The translations under genes were made by a program, and so were the position numbers. Below, in pieces: positions 34,973 to 47,150 of a stretch of DNA of 64,000 nt. Below the pieces are notes generated by a model that did not search any database, was not told the origin of the DNA, and saw only the letters and a list, made by a program, of their open reading frames with translations. Source of the stretch: Mycocentrospora acerina (lineage: Eukaryota; Ascomycota; Dothideomycetes; Pleosporales); the NCBI GenBank assembly GCA_022701365.1, contig JAKUHH010000284.1, positions 310,001-374,000 of the forward strand. The letters are read 5' to 3'. Every line of letters starts with the position of its first letter. The first letter of the stretch is position 1.

Positions 34973-36815
34973 ATGGAGCGAGTCAAGGAGTCCAAGCTAG
35001 CTCATTGGAGCAACAAGCTTGCTGTGGAGAGTGAGCCAAACCTCACCACTGCACAGCTTATGCTTTACAACCACGATCTTAAGCCCGTAGGTGTACTTTT
35101 GGATAGAATCAATTGGCCTGTGCTAATACGTTGTAGGTTGAACCCGAGCGGCGACAATGGGGTGCCTGGAACTTTGTCGGCTTCTGGGTTGCAGACTCTT
35201 TCAACATCAACACATGGATGATTTCGTCTACGAACATCGTTGACGGTCTCTCATGGTGGCAATCGTGGATTTGCGTTTGGGTAAGAAGATTTCAAATTCT
35301 TATGACTAGTGTAGCTAACACGGAAACAGCTTGGCTACTCCATTGCGGCCTGCTTCGTCTGCTTGACTGGTCGAATCGGTGCAACTTACCACATCTCTTT
35401 CCCTGTCGTCAACCGAGCCTCATTTGGTATCTGGGGAGCACTATGGCCAGTTTTCAACCGTGCCGCTATGGCTTGCGTTTGGTATGGTGTGCAAGGATGG
35501 ATCGGAGGCACATGCGTGTATTTGATGATCCGCTCAATCTGGAATAACTGGCGCGAGGTAAGTGCCTTCTCCAAATTCTAGTAGTTGTTCTAACATCTTT
35601 TAGGCCGACCCAATGAACCCAGGTGCAGGCGGTATTTCCAACTCCATGGCATCATCTGGAACTCATACAGTTCACTTCGTGTCCTTCTTCCTCTTCTGGT
35701 TGGGCTCTCTCCCATTCATCTACCCTCCTGTACACAAGATCCGTCATTTGTTCACAGTCAAGGCGTTCTTCGTTCCCACTGCCGGTATTGCCTTCTTCAT
35801 CTGGGCTGTTGTGCGAGCCAAGGGCATTGGTCCTATTGTTCATCAGAGTGGCACAGCAAAGGGTTCTGCGCTTGGCTGGCTGATGGTCAGAGGCATCATG
35901 AGCTCTATTGCTAACTTTGCAACCTTGATTGTCAACGATCCCGATTTTGCCCGTTTTGCACGCAAGCCCTCGGACGCGTTCCTCCCACAACTCCTCACCA
36001 TCCCCATCGGTTTCGCCATTACCAGTTTCATCGGTATCATTGTCTCCTCATCATCTACAGTCATCTTCGGCAAAGCGATCTGGAACCCTCTCGATCTACT
36101 TGAAAGCTTCCTCAAAGAGGACGCTGGCAAAGGTCAACGCTTTGGTGTATTCGTCATCTCCGCAGCCTTCACACTCGCTCAGCTCGGTACTAACATTGCC
36201 GCAAACTCCATCTCTGCTGGAACTGACATGACCGCTCTCGCTCCTCGCTGGATCAGCATCCGCCGCGGCGGCTACATTTGCGCGCTTGTCGGCCTCGTCA
36301 TGTGCCCCTGGAACCTGCTCAAATCGACAAACAGCTTCACCACCTATCTCTCCGCGTACTCTGTTTTCCTCTCCTCGATTGCTGGCGTCATGATCTGCGA
36401 CTACTACGTCGTGCGCAAAGGCTACTACCAAATCAAGGACCTGTTCTCTGGCAAGAAGACCGGCCCGTACTACTTCACCTTTGGCTTCCACTGGCGCGGA
36501 TACACCGCATACATCGCCGGCATCTTGATCAATGTTGTTGGCTTTGCAGGCGCAATTGGCGTCGATGTCCCCGTTGGCGCAAAGCGCATCTACGATCTCA
36601 ACTTCTTCTGCGGTTTCCTTGTCGCTGGAGGTACATACTGGGCGCTGTGCAAGATTTCGCCTATCCCCGCGTGCAGCGACACGTGGCTCGAGGTCGGCGA
36701 TGAGATTACAGATATCTCGGTGGCATACACGGATAGCGACAATGAGCGCTATGACGAGGAGGTTGTGCACGGTGTGAAGGGTCAGGAGGCAGTCAGTGGT
36801 GCGAAAAACTACTAA
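34973..36815 (+). CDS. NCS1 family nucleobase/allantoin-type permease
   Basis: Four exons: 34973-35086, 35137-35280, 35330-35557 and 35604-36815 (1698 nt, 565 aa), all phase 0. I start at ATG 34973 ([12 protein letters not shown]), the usual start position in this family. Characteristic sequences include [34 protein letters not shown] (substrate-site helix 1), [38 protein letters not shown] (helix 2-3), [10 protein letters not shown], and [27 protein letters not shown]. Twelve membrane helices are expected. Proteins like this import uracil, uridine, allantoin or related compounds with H+ at the plasma membrane. The wording is closest to the Fur-type plant/fungal NCS1 set, but substrate cannot be fixed from sequence. 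Confidence 0.92.
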
Positions 36816-38682
36816 GTGGCGATTTACGAATTTTTCATTTCATGTATGACAGCGTCTAGCACTTTTTTCACGACTTGTTTCCAGTTGAGAGAAAGTGTTA
36901 CACTGGGGAGGGGGAGTGCAGGGTGGAGAGTATACCAGGCTTTTCTCAAGCCAATGATTTGCCTGTTGATCTGTTTATTAGCCAATCAATCGCTTTATGT
37001 TTATATCGAAACTTTCTATCCGTTTTCCCTTCGATACCAGTGGCTTGAGTCCGTCACATGCCTTATCTCTTCCTCGCTATCACAACCCTTACACCCTGAA
37101 GTTCATACGAATCGCGCAGATCAAGGTCGTTCCAGAACCGTAGCTTCTGAGGGCGTTGTTCTACTGAACTTTTAGGCGGGTTCGGAGATTGTGGATTGGT
37201 GGAACGCGTGGGGGGGTTGGTTCCTAGGTTTGGCGATCTGGGTTTAGCGATCTGGGTTGAGTTACTACCGGTAAAACAGTGGCGTATAAAGACCGCATGC
37301 GAACACTGAGTTTGGTCGGATCTTTCCCCGAAGGTTGGAAGGAGAAGGGGTGATAGTGATAGCGATTACTGATAGGTAACAGGGATGGTAGTAATGATTC
37401 AGAATTCAACTTCTCTGTATAGGTCTGTGCGGCTGAGAGAGTCACTCGAAGAAGGAGCGTCTCAACAATTCTATCAGCGACACATCGATCCTTCTGATGT
37501 TTTTTTATCTAACTTTTGAAATTGAACATAGATTTGAACTCTGACTTTTGGAAAAGTTTCGTAGCTAGGAGGTCTTCATACTTTCTGTCTTTCTCTATAC
37601 ACCAAAATCGTATCTCGAACAGTAACGTGTCTAGTCTGTAGGCTTTTTCAATATATCTGCTTTTAGATATTTCGCACTTTATTACTTACGCCCACAATCT
37701 GCACTTCCAAAAAGGTTGGATCATCTCAAAAACTTTTTCCCTTTGCACTTAAAAAACCCTGATTGACCATTCTTTATAGCCTCTGATCTTTTAATCTTAT
37801 AGATTGACGCAATTTTTAGACCTTGCTTTCTTCAAAATCACCGTTGTATACTTTTGCATTTTCCTCTTTCGCTATGCGCCAAAATAATGACGCTCATTTC
37901 CATTTCCATTTCCATTTGATCTCCTAGTTTTCTGCAACCGCGCGTTCAGAGCGGTGTGCTATTTGAGAGAGTCATCCATGACGACATGTCCCTTCGAAAA
38001 GTCCTATGCAACATTCTCTTGGTAAGATTTGCCGCACTTGATGTTCCCGAAAAATATAACAATCACTCAATTTACGTTCAGATGTTGTTGTATTTTTTCA
38101 AAAGAGAAAGTCATGTAAGATCCCATGTATCCTCGTTTATTGCCCATAGTCGCGTAATTGAGCAATGAGACCTGCATATTCTCATCACTTGCCTTTTTCA
38201 AAATTGAACACAATATTCTTATGGTTGATATGCTTGACAACTGCGGGTAATTTTTGATGTAAAATTTCTTCTACTGACAACACAAGATCTGTATTCTTGT
38301 TATGCACAAAAACCACTCGATATACCTTGTACTCACCCAAACCCATTTTTCAATCAACTTTCCAAAGTCCATAACCCCCATCCATCCCACCTCTCCCTTC
38401 AAGTAAAACACTCCAGAACATCCACATCAAACCCATCAAACAAGCAAACCCCACCGCTAGCGCTCCTCGCAACACCCATCCCTGGCCTTCCCCCTGTCCC
38501 CATCCCGCTTCAGCATGACGTCAGCGCATCATCCCCCCAAACACACCCTTCCCATATATACATTCCCTAACAACCCACCTATCTACTCGATACACACTGT
38601 GATTAATGTATAATCCCTCCTTCCTTCCATCTAATAACTTCTCACACCATCATCGTCATCAACAACAATAACAGCCCCCACC
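36816..38682. other. AT-rich intergenic region
   Basis: 1.9 kb with T-rich stretches (37500-38300) and a short (TTTCCA)n run near 37897-37918. No frame is convincing. A likely core promoter for the next gene lies in the last 150 bp (CATATATAC near 38554). Confidence 0.5.
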
Positions 38683-39323
38683 ATGGGCATCCCCTACTCA
38701 CGCGAAATAAACGCCGCCTTTGAGCAAGTCACGCCCCTCGTCGCAGCCGGGTATGAAGTCCTGCGCACGACAAGGAACATATCCATCCTCCTGGCAATTA
38801 TCCAGGTGCTGACTGTATTTTTTCTGTTTTTGATCCTGTTGGCGCTGGTTGTGCTGGTGTACTGTGTGAATCCTGATTTGGAGGTATGTCTTGCCATTTC
38901 ATTATATAGCTTGTAGGTAATTTAAAAAAATCGAGGGGAAGGTAGAGAAGGAGATTAAAGACAATTAATGGATGGATGGATGGATCATCCTGACACTCAA
39001 GTTTGAAAGTGAAGATGTTCTAATCAAGTGGACTTTGTTAGTATGAACGCCAACACCTCATCACGCCTATGTTTCGCTATCTGGCTAGCATTTCGATATG
39101 GGGGTTAGTTCGTAGTGCGATTTCTACGGTAGGTGTGCTTATGGGACTGGGGTATATTGCATGGCGAGTTTTTCTGTTTGAGCAGTGGGTCGAGGACGTT
39201 GAGTATGAGGGGAATGTGGACGCGAATAAAGCGCTGGAGGAGCTTGGCGAGGGGAAGGGCAGGACGGACGTGGAGAAGGAGGTGGAAAAGGCAAAGGCCA
39301 AGGGGAAGGGGAAGAAGAAGTAA
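38683..39323 (+). CDS. Small two-to-three-pass membrane protein, conserved fungal type
   Basis: Two exons: 38683-38883 and 39042-39323 (483 nt, 160 aa). The 158-nt intron is long for this window but has GTATGT, a TTCTAATC branch and TTAG, plus a (GGAT)n tract. Exon 1 starts MGIPYSREINAAFEQVTPLVAAGYEVL, followed by a strong helix (ILLAIIQVLTVFFLFLILLALVVLVYCV) and NPDLE. The splice gives YERQHLITPMFRYLASISIWGL, a second helix (ISTVGVLMGLGYIAWRVFLF), and a charged Lys/Glu tail ending GKGKKK. The N-terminal MG could be myristoylated. I recognise the layout as a conserved ascomycete hypothetical but know no function. Confidence 0.78.
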
Positions 39324-39444
39324 TGACGCCAGTGAAAAAATTCAATGTAGAGAAGATTACCTCCTATTGTACTCTGTCTCGTACCAACAAAACAAGGTAG
39401 TTCCACTCTATAGTCCCATCCAAATAGCATTTCCCTAAGCTCCC

Positions 39445-41806
39445 TCATTCCTCCTTCTCCCCCAACACAAGCAACGCAAACACTCCTCCAACAACCGGCC
39501 TAGCTTTGAACTCAATCCCTCCTCCATGCCCCCCATCACTCGTCTCATACAAATCCGACCACGGCCTATTCGTCTTTGTCTCACCGACCCACCTCGCCAG
39601 ATCCGCAATAAACATATCCCTCGTCTCATTGCTCGCTACCGCCGCGCAAAACACCTCCCAGTCAGCCTTGGTGTAGTATCTATTCCTCGTATCTAGCGGG
39701 ACACCATAATTTTCCCTGACAGTGGGGTAGAAAGTAGATTGTATGTCGTAGATTTCCTGTGGGACAAGATCTAGGGCGAGGAGTTTGTCAGCGAAAAGAT
39801 TATACAGCAGTCCGTGTGTGCTGGCGTTGTTGTAGTTGAGGATTGAGTGGGGGGGATTTTCTGCTTTGTTGATGCCGAGATCTACCCATTTTCTAATGTA
39901 GTCGTGTGCGATGGTGGTGAAGTTCTCTGCGTCTGCGTCTTCGCCTACGAGTCTTGCCATGTGCGCCATGGCTTCTAGGCCGATGATACCCTTGAGCGCG
40001 AGGTTAGTTTGGTTGACGAGGTGGCCGGCGAAATCGTCAGTGGAAAGCTGTGACGCGGGAAGGAGGCTGTATTCTACCAGGTAGGAGGCCCATTGCTTGA
40101 GGATGGGGTAGTGTTGAGTGATGTAAGCAATGTTCCCCGAGCGCTGGACATAGGCGAGGAGCATAATCATATTGTTGCCACATTCTTCGAGAGGCATAGG
40201 TTCGTCTTTCCCATCGGGGTGGCCGGTTGCATTGGGGTAGTGTGTGCCTAGGTCATGGATGGCATATTTGTTTGGATAGTGTCCGTTTTCCTGGTTTTCA
40301 AAGTGCGGGTCCAGCAATAATCTGATCAACTCTGGGTTTGTGTAATAGAAGATTGGTGAAGCAGGATAAATGACGTCTATAGTTTGAGTGTTCCCGTTTG
40401 AAGAGATTTCCTTGAGGAAGAGATAGTGCTTATCTTGGGTCCCAACAAGCTGTGTCGCCGCGAAGGCTTGACGAGTGGCCAAAGTTGTCAACACAGCATA
40501 CTTCTCTCCAGCTGCTGTTATAGAATCCTCCCAGATCTTGTTATCAAGTTGCGTCGAAATCTTGCTCAAGCCACAGTAGTCCTTATGGAAGAAGGATAGC
40601 TAAGAAAGGTCAGTCAAACTCTACCCCCTCATCCCGATAGTAAACTTACAGCCGAAAGATCATCACCGAAATAATCCTTCCAAAGCGGAGGCAGCGACGT
40701 AAGCCCACCGGCACCAAGAAACTGAATAGCCTCCTCTTGAAATAACCCAATAGTAAACAGCTGCGATACGGGTGCCGCACCTACAGACCCAAAGTCCACA
40801 GCATACCCAAATACCGGCCACTCGTCATTGACAGCACGAAACCTCCCATCCCTCGAACCATTCAGCCTCCCCCTTCCCACAAAATCCCCACGGACATCCA
40901 CATCAGCGCCCGACTGAAATGTGACGTCGGCATTCAAATCCGTAGCATAGTACTACCCACGTCAGCAGCCAGTCCCACCACCTCAGAGGAGAGGGGGAAA
41001 AAAGGGGGAAAGGGAAAACGGGGACTAACAACACTCCCCCAATCCGCTCGATCCTGCTCCTCCCCAAAAACACGCTGCTCCCTCTTCCACACCTTGTGAT
41101 ACGCAACCCCCTCCACAACACCCCCCTCCCACTGCACAACCGCCCCCACATCGCCAGACACCCACTCTACCTCTGCATTAGCACTATCCTCGTCGCACAG
41201 GAAACACTGCAGATCTCTCTCTCTCTCACCAGCGCTAATATCCGTGTACACCTGCACATGATGCACTGCCCCGTCCACCGCCCGCACCTCAACACTCATG
41301 TACGCCGCGACTATACTCTGCCTGCGGAAGTCCCTCGGCGCAAGCGGCGAAGTGAAGATCACTTTTACGCTGACCTTGTCGTCTGCTTGGATGGTGAAGA
41401 TGCTCTTTGTTGCAGTGTATTCGAAGGCGACTTGGCGAGCGAGTTGGATGTCTCTTGGTGCACCCATCCATGTGAAGGTCTGGTTGTCGATGCGGATGAG
41501 CCCTGTCCAGCCGAGCCATTGGCCGCTGCTTTGCGTTAATGACGTTGAGAGGACAGGGCAGGGCAGGGCAGGGGAGGGGAGGGGGATAACTTGCGTCCAG
41601 AACTGTGCCCATTGTCCTGGGAGGTAGCCTCCGTTGCTGCCGTCGCTTCCAGCAGGAAGCCAGGCGCTTAGGTAGGGGGATTTAACCGCAAGGGGTATCG
41701 AGGGGGGACGCGCGGGCGTGAATGTCGAGAGCGCAGTTGCAGTAAGGAATACTGTACTCAGTGTACTCAGCACGGAAAGACGCATAACTAGGTATTTAGC
41801 CAACAT
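39445..41806 (-). CDS. Secreted glutaminase A-like protein (GtaA family)
   Basis: Four exons: 41595-41806, 41030-41528, 40650-40952 and 39445-40599 (2169 nt, 722 aa). A signal peptide is present from either Met1 or Met8 (MRLSVLSTLSTVFLTATALS). FTPARPPSIPLAVKSPYLSAWLP and GSDGSNGGYLPGQW open the mature protein. Central and C-terminal parts match the GtaA/DUF4965-DUF1793 alpha-toroid family: PASPIFYYTNPELIRLLLDP, YAIHDLGTHYPNATGH, MPLEECGNNMIMLLAY, and DLYETSDG. Fungal GtaA hydrolyses extracellular L-glutamine. The first intron (41529-41594) appears to use a GC donor (GCAAGT), since only that joins QFWTSGQWLGWTGLIRID in frame; it is 66 nt and stop-free. Confidence 0.88.
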
Positions 41807-42927
41807 GAAGATGATTCAAAGCCAAGAATAAGAGGTGAAGATTTATAAAATAAAAAATTAAAAAAAATCATGTAAAAACATGTTAAATATCATATATTTG
41901 CTAATTCACCAACACACCCACCTCACTGGATTCGTTCGATCCATCCTTACAATCGCATCCAGTGAATTCAATTTACTCAACCAACCAACCAACCAACCAA
42001 CCCACCTACCCTCATGACCATAAACCCCCAAACACCAAAACCAAAACCAAACACCACAAAAAAAATTAAATAAAAAACGCACCATCTGACCCAACAAACA
42101 CAAACACCCTCCGCCTCCCCCCTTCTCTCCAACGTGACCCACACGTCACACCCCCTCCTCCTCCTCGTCCCAGCAATTCCAATCACACAAACCCCATGGT
42201 GCAACGTCACCCACCTCTCGCACAAACGAAAAAGAAAGAAAAAAAGTACAAACCACGTGGTGGATATGGTAACAGTGGTACGGCCGTGAGGAGGTAGGTA
42301 GGTAGGTGTCAACGTGGCAATGTAACCGCTTGGGTACGGGTACGGGTGTTTTGCTGTGAAAGGGAGGGAGGGAGAGAGAGGGGGGGGGGAGACGTGGCTG
42401 GATGTCTGTTGGTTGGCTGATGATGGGGGGTTAAGTTGTAGTTGTAGTTGTTGCAGGTGCAGGTACAGACAGACAGTACTCGTGTGGGTGGTGGCTATGT
42501 TTCCGTGAGATTTGTCGTGGTGAGAGAGAGAGACTAACGTATATTCCCGGGTCCAAGAAGCATCTCCTACGTGTTCACGACGAGACAAGACAAGACACGA
42601 CACGACACGACAAAATAAGAGACACGATGTATTATATATGATTGTATTCATTACTATCCTAAGGTGTGTACACATCCGTGATCCATCCATCCCTTATTTC
42701 CGTCTCATCCACATCACTCATATGCACCGTTTACCAAACGCCGCACTCTCCAAAAAAAAACGAGGTATCAAAAGCAGGCTTTTCGCCCGACTGCCAAGAT
42801 GCAGAGCAAAGAAGAGATATGCAAAGATGAAAGAGAGTATCCAGTACCCCACGGTATAACCGCGACAAGATGGTGTCCAGATGACAAGGCGCATGTAAAG
42901 CAAAAAAGAAGAAGAGGGGCGAGACAT
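41807..42927. other. Intergenic: glutaminase promoter and RNR2 3' flank
   Basis: No gene. Short tandem runs include (CCAA)n near 41981-42000, GGTAGGTAGGTAGG near 42294 and GACACGACACGACA near 42593-42612. An AT-rich block with TTTATAAAATAAA lies just upstream of the glutaminase start. Confidence 0.55.
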
Positions 42928-44374
42928 CTAAAAGTCCTCATCAAAGGCAAAGTCACCAGACTGGCCCTTTGCCTCGGCAATGGGGACAGCTGAGCCGTCC
43001 TCATTAACTTCGTGCTTCTTTGTGCTGGCCATGACACCGGCCTTCTGGTAGTCACCAACGCGCTTCTCGAAGAAGTTTGTCTTGCCCGCGAGCGAAATGT
43101 TCTCCATGAAGTCGAAGGGGTTGGTCGCGTTGTAGACCTTGGGGTTGCCGAGGGACAACAGCAGACGGTCGGCAACAAACTCAATGTACTGGCACATGAG
43201 AGCAGAGTTCATGCCGAGCAGGGCGCAAGGCAGAGCATCGGACAGGAACTCCTGCTCAATGGCAACAGCCTCAGTGATGATGGCAGCGACGGCATCCTTG
43301 CTGGGTCGGTTGTTGAGGAGAGAGAAGAGCAGGCAGGCAAAGTCAGTGTGCATACCCTCGTCACGAGAGATGAGCTCGTTGGAGAAGGTGAGACCAGGCA
43401 TGAGACCACGCTTCTTCAGCCAGAAGATGGAAGCAAAAGAACCGCTGAAGAAGATACCCTCGACAGCGGCAAAGGCGACAAGACGGTTGGCAAAGGTGGA
43501 GTTCTTGTCAGAGATCCACTTCAGGGCCCAATCTGCCTTCTTGCGGATGCATGGAACTATGACGCGTTAGAGACGCGTTGTGATGGTGGGGTTCTATCAG
43601 GTGACTTACTGTTATCAATGGCGTTGAAGAGGTATGTGCGCTGCTTAGGCTCGCTAATGTATGTGTCGATGAGCAGAGAGTATGTCTCCGAGTGGACATT
43701 CTCCATCATGATCTGGAAACCATAGAAGCATCGCGCCTCAGGGATCTGCACTTCGCTCGAGAATCGCTCGACAAGGTTCTCATTGACGATACCATCGGAG
43801 GCTGCGAAAAAGGCAAGGACGTGGGAGATGAAGAAGCGCTCGTCATCGTTCAATCGCTTGTTCCAGTCGTGGAGATCCTTTGAGAGATCAATCTCCTCAG
43901 CAGTCCAGAAGGAAGCCTCGGCTTTCTTGTACATTTGCCAGACCTAAAGAGGGGCAGTGTTAGTCAGGGTTCAAGTAGTCATGGTTACGCGCATTGATAC
44001 GCGTCTAAAAATATCTGAACATGAGATCAAGACTTACATCGTGGTACTTGATGGGGAAAAGCACAAAGCGTTGAGCATTCTCTTGAAGGAGGGGCTCATC
44101 GGCCTCCTCGGGCTTGATCGTGGACGCAACAGCGAGCTTCTTGTCCGACGCGTCATCCTCTGGTAGGTCTGGGATGCCGACAATGGGCCTGTAAACGTTC
44201 TCCTTGTCTGCCGACGCGAAGTCAAGCTTCTTTGCCGGTGAGTCGTTCATCTTGAGTGCGTCAATTGCTGATGCCACCTGTGAACGCGTTAGTATTTACG
44301 CGTTGTACCATATGGTACTCGACCAAGATCTTGACGCGTACCTGCTTGGAGGGTGTGAATTGAAGCGCCGACAT
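42928..44374 (-). CDS. RNR2: Ribonucleoside-diphosphate reductase small subunit (R2)
   Basis: Four exons: 44342-44374, 44038-44277, 43610-43943 and 42928-43556 (1236 nt, 411 aa). The first exon encodes only 11 residues ([11 protein letters not shown]). The class Ia R2 diiron/tyrosyl-radical core is complete: D110 in WTAEEIDL, E172 and H175 in [10 protein letters not shown], radical Tyr179 in the same motif, a further ligand Glu in [10 protein letters not shown], and Glu/His in [10 protein letters not shown]. The C-terminus FDEDF is the peptide that docks on the large subunit. The enzyme makes dNTPs for DNA synthesis and repair. The promoter and all three introns carry ACGCGT boxes, listed separately, which points to G1/S transcription. 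Confidence 0.96.
43557..43609. promoter_or_regulatory. RNR2 intron 3 with two ACGCGT (MCB) boxes
   Basis: ACGCGT at 43562-43567 and 43573-43578, 11 bp apart, inside a 53-nt intron. The hexamer is palindromic and is the core MluI cell-cycle box bound by MBF (Mbp1-Swi6) in ascomycetes. Function inside an intron is inference. Confidence 0.5.
43999..44004. promoter_or_regulatory. RNR2 intron 2 ACGCGT (MCB) box
   Basis: One perfect hexamer, with a degenerate ACGCGC at about 43987 in the same intron. Confidence 0.45.
44284..44339. promoter_or_regulatory. RNR2 intron 1 with three ACGCGT (MCB) boxes
   Basis: Perfect hexamers at 44284-44289, 44298-44303 and 44334-44339 in a 64-nt intron that starts 33 nt after the ATG. 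They are close enough to the start to act as a downstream promoter element. Confidence 0.55.
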
Positions 44375-45151
44375 TGTGAAGCAAAAAATATATTATAATA
44401 CCAAAGGACTGGTTGTAGATGGTAGGAGAGGTCGAAGGGGTATCGTTAACGTGGTGTTTAGAGAGTAAAGTGCGTGATGCTGTGGATGTCGAAAGTACAA
44501 GAGAAGACGCGTCGTACTTAAGTCGAGAAAAACGTGACATGGCGCCTGCGCGCTCCCAGCCGCATGCAGGAGCTATGACGTTTTTCACGCGCGCCATCGA
44601 TCAGAGCTTATTTCTCAACCCCTCCAATCACCAATATCGCGGTTCTCACGCGTGAAATCAACAGAACCAAAGACATGGATTCGAATGATACTAAAATCTT
44701 AATATTTTTGTTTGATATACACACAGCAAACTGCTATTGAAGTCGCTGCTCGCGCTCTTGGACACGCGCAGAATTGTCTGTGCGGACGCGTTACTTGTCG
44801 CAGGAACGCGACTGGACCCACTACGAGCCAAGTACCATGACAATACCATGACCAATCCGGTGTTTCGAAGCACCACATTCTGGCATGTGCTTTGATCTGA
44901 TAAGATTTTTCTGATAATCAATACTCCTCCAGCCCCGCTAGATCCATCGCATCATCCGTGACACGAGAAACGGGCTGTTGCTAGGCCAGCGCGTCTGGGT
45001 ACGCGTCCTGATACACTCAAACGCGTTTGAAGGCTAGGAACTGTGATATCATGACTCTCTTTACGCTTTGACTCCAGTAGATGATGCATTATCAAACGCC
45101 GATCGCCATGCCCTTCTCTTCGACCATGGTTACAGTTGTGATCCAAGCTCC
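44375..45151. other. RNR2 promoter region and RPC53 3' flank
   Basis: No gene found. Besides the two proximal MCB boxes it holds ACGCGT at 44786-44791, 45001-45006 and 45021-45026. Confidence 0.6.
44507..44653. promoter_or_regulatory. RNR2 promoter MCB boxes
   Basis: ACGCGT at 44507-44512 and 44648-44653, about 133 and 274 bp upstream of the ATG. Half-matches (ACGCGC) lie at about 44587. MCB-driven S-phase expression of RNR genes is established in yeasts. Confidence 0.65.
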
Positions 45152-47150
45152 TCAGCCAAGCATCTGATTCCAGTCTGGCACGACTACAAACTTTCCTTTA
45201 ACGCGACCAAACGAGACTGCCTCGCCAGCATCTTCTTGCACGACGCGGTCTTTTTCCGGAATGACGTTGATTGAAACGACCTCCTGTAGGAAACCCGCTT
45301 TGTTTCCTGGGGTCAGTTCATAGCTTGTACCTCCCCAGTCCAGCGTTGTGCGACCCGATTGTCGGACGCGTAGTTTTCCGACGAGACCACTAGCAAAACG
45401 AGGCCCTTCCGATGCTTTGGCGGAGGGATCTGAAAACCCTTCTTCGACTTTGATTTTGATGGATTCAGACTTGACTAGTGGAGCTGGAGGGTCCAATTGG
45501 TCTTTTTTATCCTCAGGCAAAAGCAGCTCAGGCATGAGGGGCGGGATCTGAAAGAGATAGACGTTGTTGTCTCGCACGCTCGCCTTTTTGGCCTCAGCCG
45601 CAGCGTCTGCCATGTTCACATCGCCAGCTCCGTCGGCCGCAGGTGTCTCGTCGGGGCCCAGCTCAGCTCTTATATGGCGCAGGTTTGACTGGAAGCGCGC
45701 CCATTCTGCACGGTCTTCGTCTGTCTGTAATACCGGCTCCGAGACACTCTGCAATCGCGTCTTTGGCTTCCTCTCTGCGTCTGGTGATGGTTCTGACTTT
45801 TCTGCCGGCTCTACAATGCCAATCTGCTCTGAATCTGCCATGTTTTCGTCGTCACTGACAGGCTCTGACTTGACCATTGTATCGTCTGGATCCTGCCACA
45901 CCCCTTTGAACGGTTTTCGTGAGCCTGTAATCTCGACGTCTTTGGCCTTACCCTTGCCTTTGCCTGACGTGCGCCCTGTTGCATTTGCTGTGGATGGCTT
46001 GCCACCTGTCTCCTCCGCATCCTCCAAAACCTTTGCCGATGTTTCTGTGCTTGCATCTGTGTTGATTCCAAAAGCACGTTCTTGGTGCTCTTTCCTGCCA
46101 ATTCGAACTGGCAGTGTGGATCTTCCCGGGCGTTCTGTTGGGGCATCGTTTTCGTCGGAGGATACTTCGATCAGGTCAATGTCTCTGCGAGGAAACTCGG
46201 TGTCTTCTTCGTCCTCGGAACTGACATAGCCTCCGTCTTCCCTCTTGATGGACGGGCCTCCCCCTCCTCCTCCGCCAGTAGATCTGTAGCCTGAGCTTCC
46301 TCCATGGCCACCGTCTTCGTTCTTTACGCGCTCCGCTCGCGAACCCGACCCAGAACCGAAGCCTGAGAAGTTTCGATTGTTGGCCTTTCGATCTATTGCT
46401 CAAATTAATACAGTTGAATCACAACCCAATGAGTTTGAGACGTGCCTTCTCTGGAGCTACCTAGGGAGAACGGTCCACTCATCGCCCCACTGTAACCACC
46501 TCTTCCTCTGGTGGCTCGTTTCGCTTCCCTCTCTGCATCTCGTGCAGCCCTCTTCTCTTTCCTCTGCTGTTCCTGATCGCGTTCCTTGGTTCTTTCCTTC
46601 TCACGCTCCAAGGCTTCTCTCTCTAGAGCAGTTCGCTCTTCCTTGCTTCGACGGCCGGTAAAAGTGGGCTTAACCATAACCTTCTTACCCCGTACAGAGC
46701 TACCGCGGCGGACGGATGGTGAGGAGGACCGCGAGGGAGGCTCTAAGCTTTTCAAATCGCCGAGGCGCTGTACTGGAGGCCGGTTTCCAGTTTCTATGGC
46801 ATCTTGAGGCGTTGAAACTGCGCTGCGGTACATTGTTAGCATTGCAGCATTGCAGCATAGACTAGCTCTTTGACAAATGGGGTAGCGTACGATGCGACAA
46901 CAGAGGACGGTGCTTGCGATTCGATGGTCGTCGAAACTTGATCTCCTGTAACCGAGAGATTTGCGTCGTTGCTAGACTCCTGCTTTGGTATCATGGATGG
47001 CTGAAAAGCCTCGGGTGCTTCTAAGGTATTGTTGTCTTGCGGGGTCGCAATGTCGGTAGCTTCGCTGGCGGAAGGTCGGCCTGCAGTTGCACCTCCCCTC
47101 CCCCCGCCGCGCGCACGCGTGCTCCCTCTTCCCCTTGGTTTGGGTGGCAT
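45152..47150 (-). CDS. RPC53: DNA-directed RNA polymerase III subunit Rpc4/C53
   Basis: Three exons: 46891-47150, 46461-46822 and 45152-46392 (1863 nt, 620 aa). The N-terminus is Gly/Arg rich (MPPKPRGRGSTRARGGGRGG), followed by a basic VKPTFTGRRSKEER and a long Lys/Arg/Glu helix, then a disordered acidic middle. The C-terminal RNA_pol_Rpc4 domain begins at VYLFQIPPLMPELLLP and includes ASGLVGKLRVRQSGRTTLDWGG, GFLQEVVSINV and the closing GRVKGKFVVVPDW. C53 pairs with C37 in Pol III for termination and reinitiation. The second intron (GTAGCT donor, AATAG acceptor) is chosen because it keeps the frame into RKANNRNFSGFGSGSG. The order of basic and acidic tracts is typical. Confidence 0.92.

Noticed and set aside
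36096..36770. 224-codon minus-strand open frame
   Set aside because: Antisense of the NCS1 permease's last exon.
45564..46229. 221-codon plus-strand open frame
   Set aside because: Antisense shadow of the acidic middle part of RPC53; Ser-rich with no family features.
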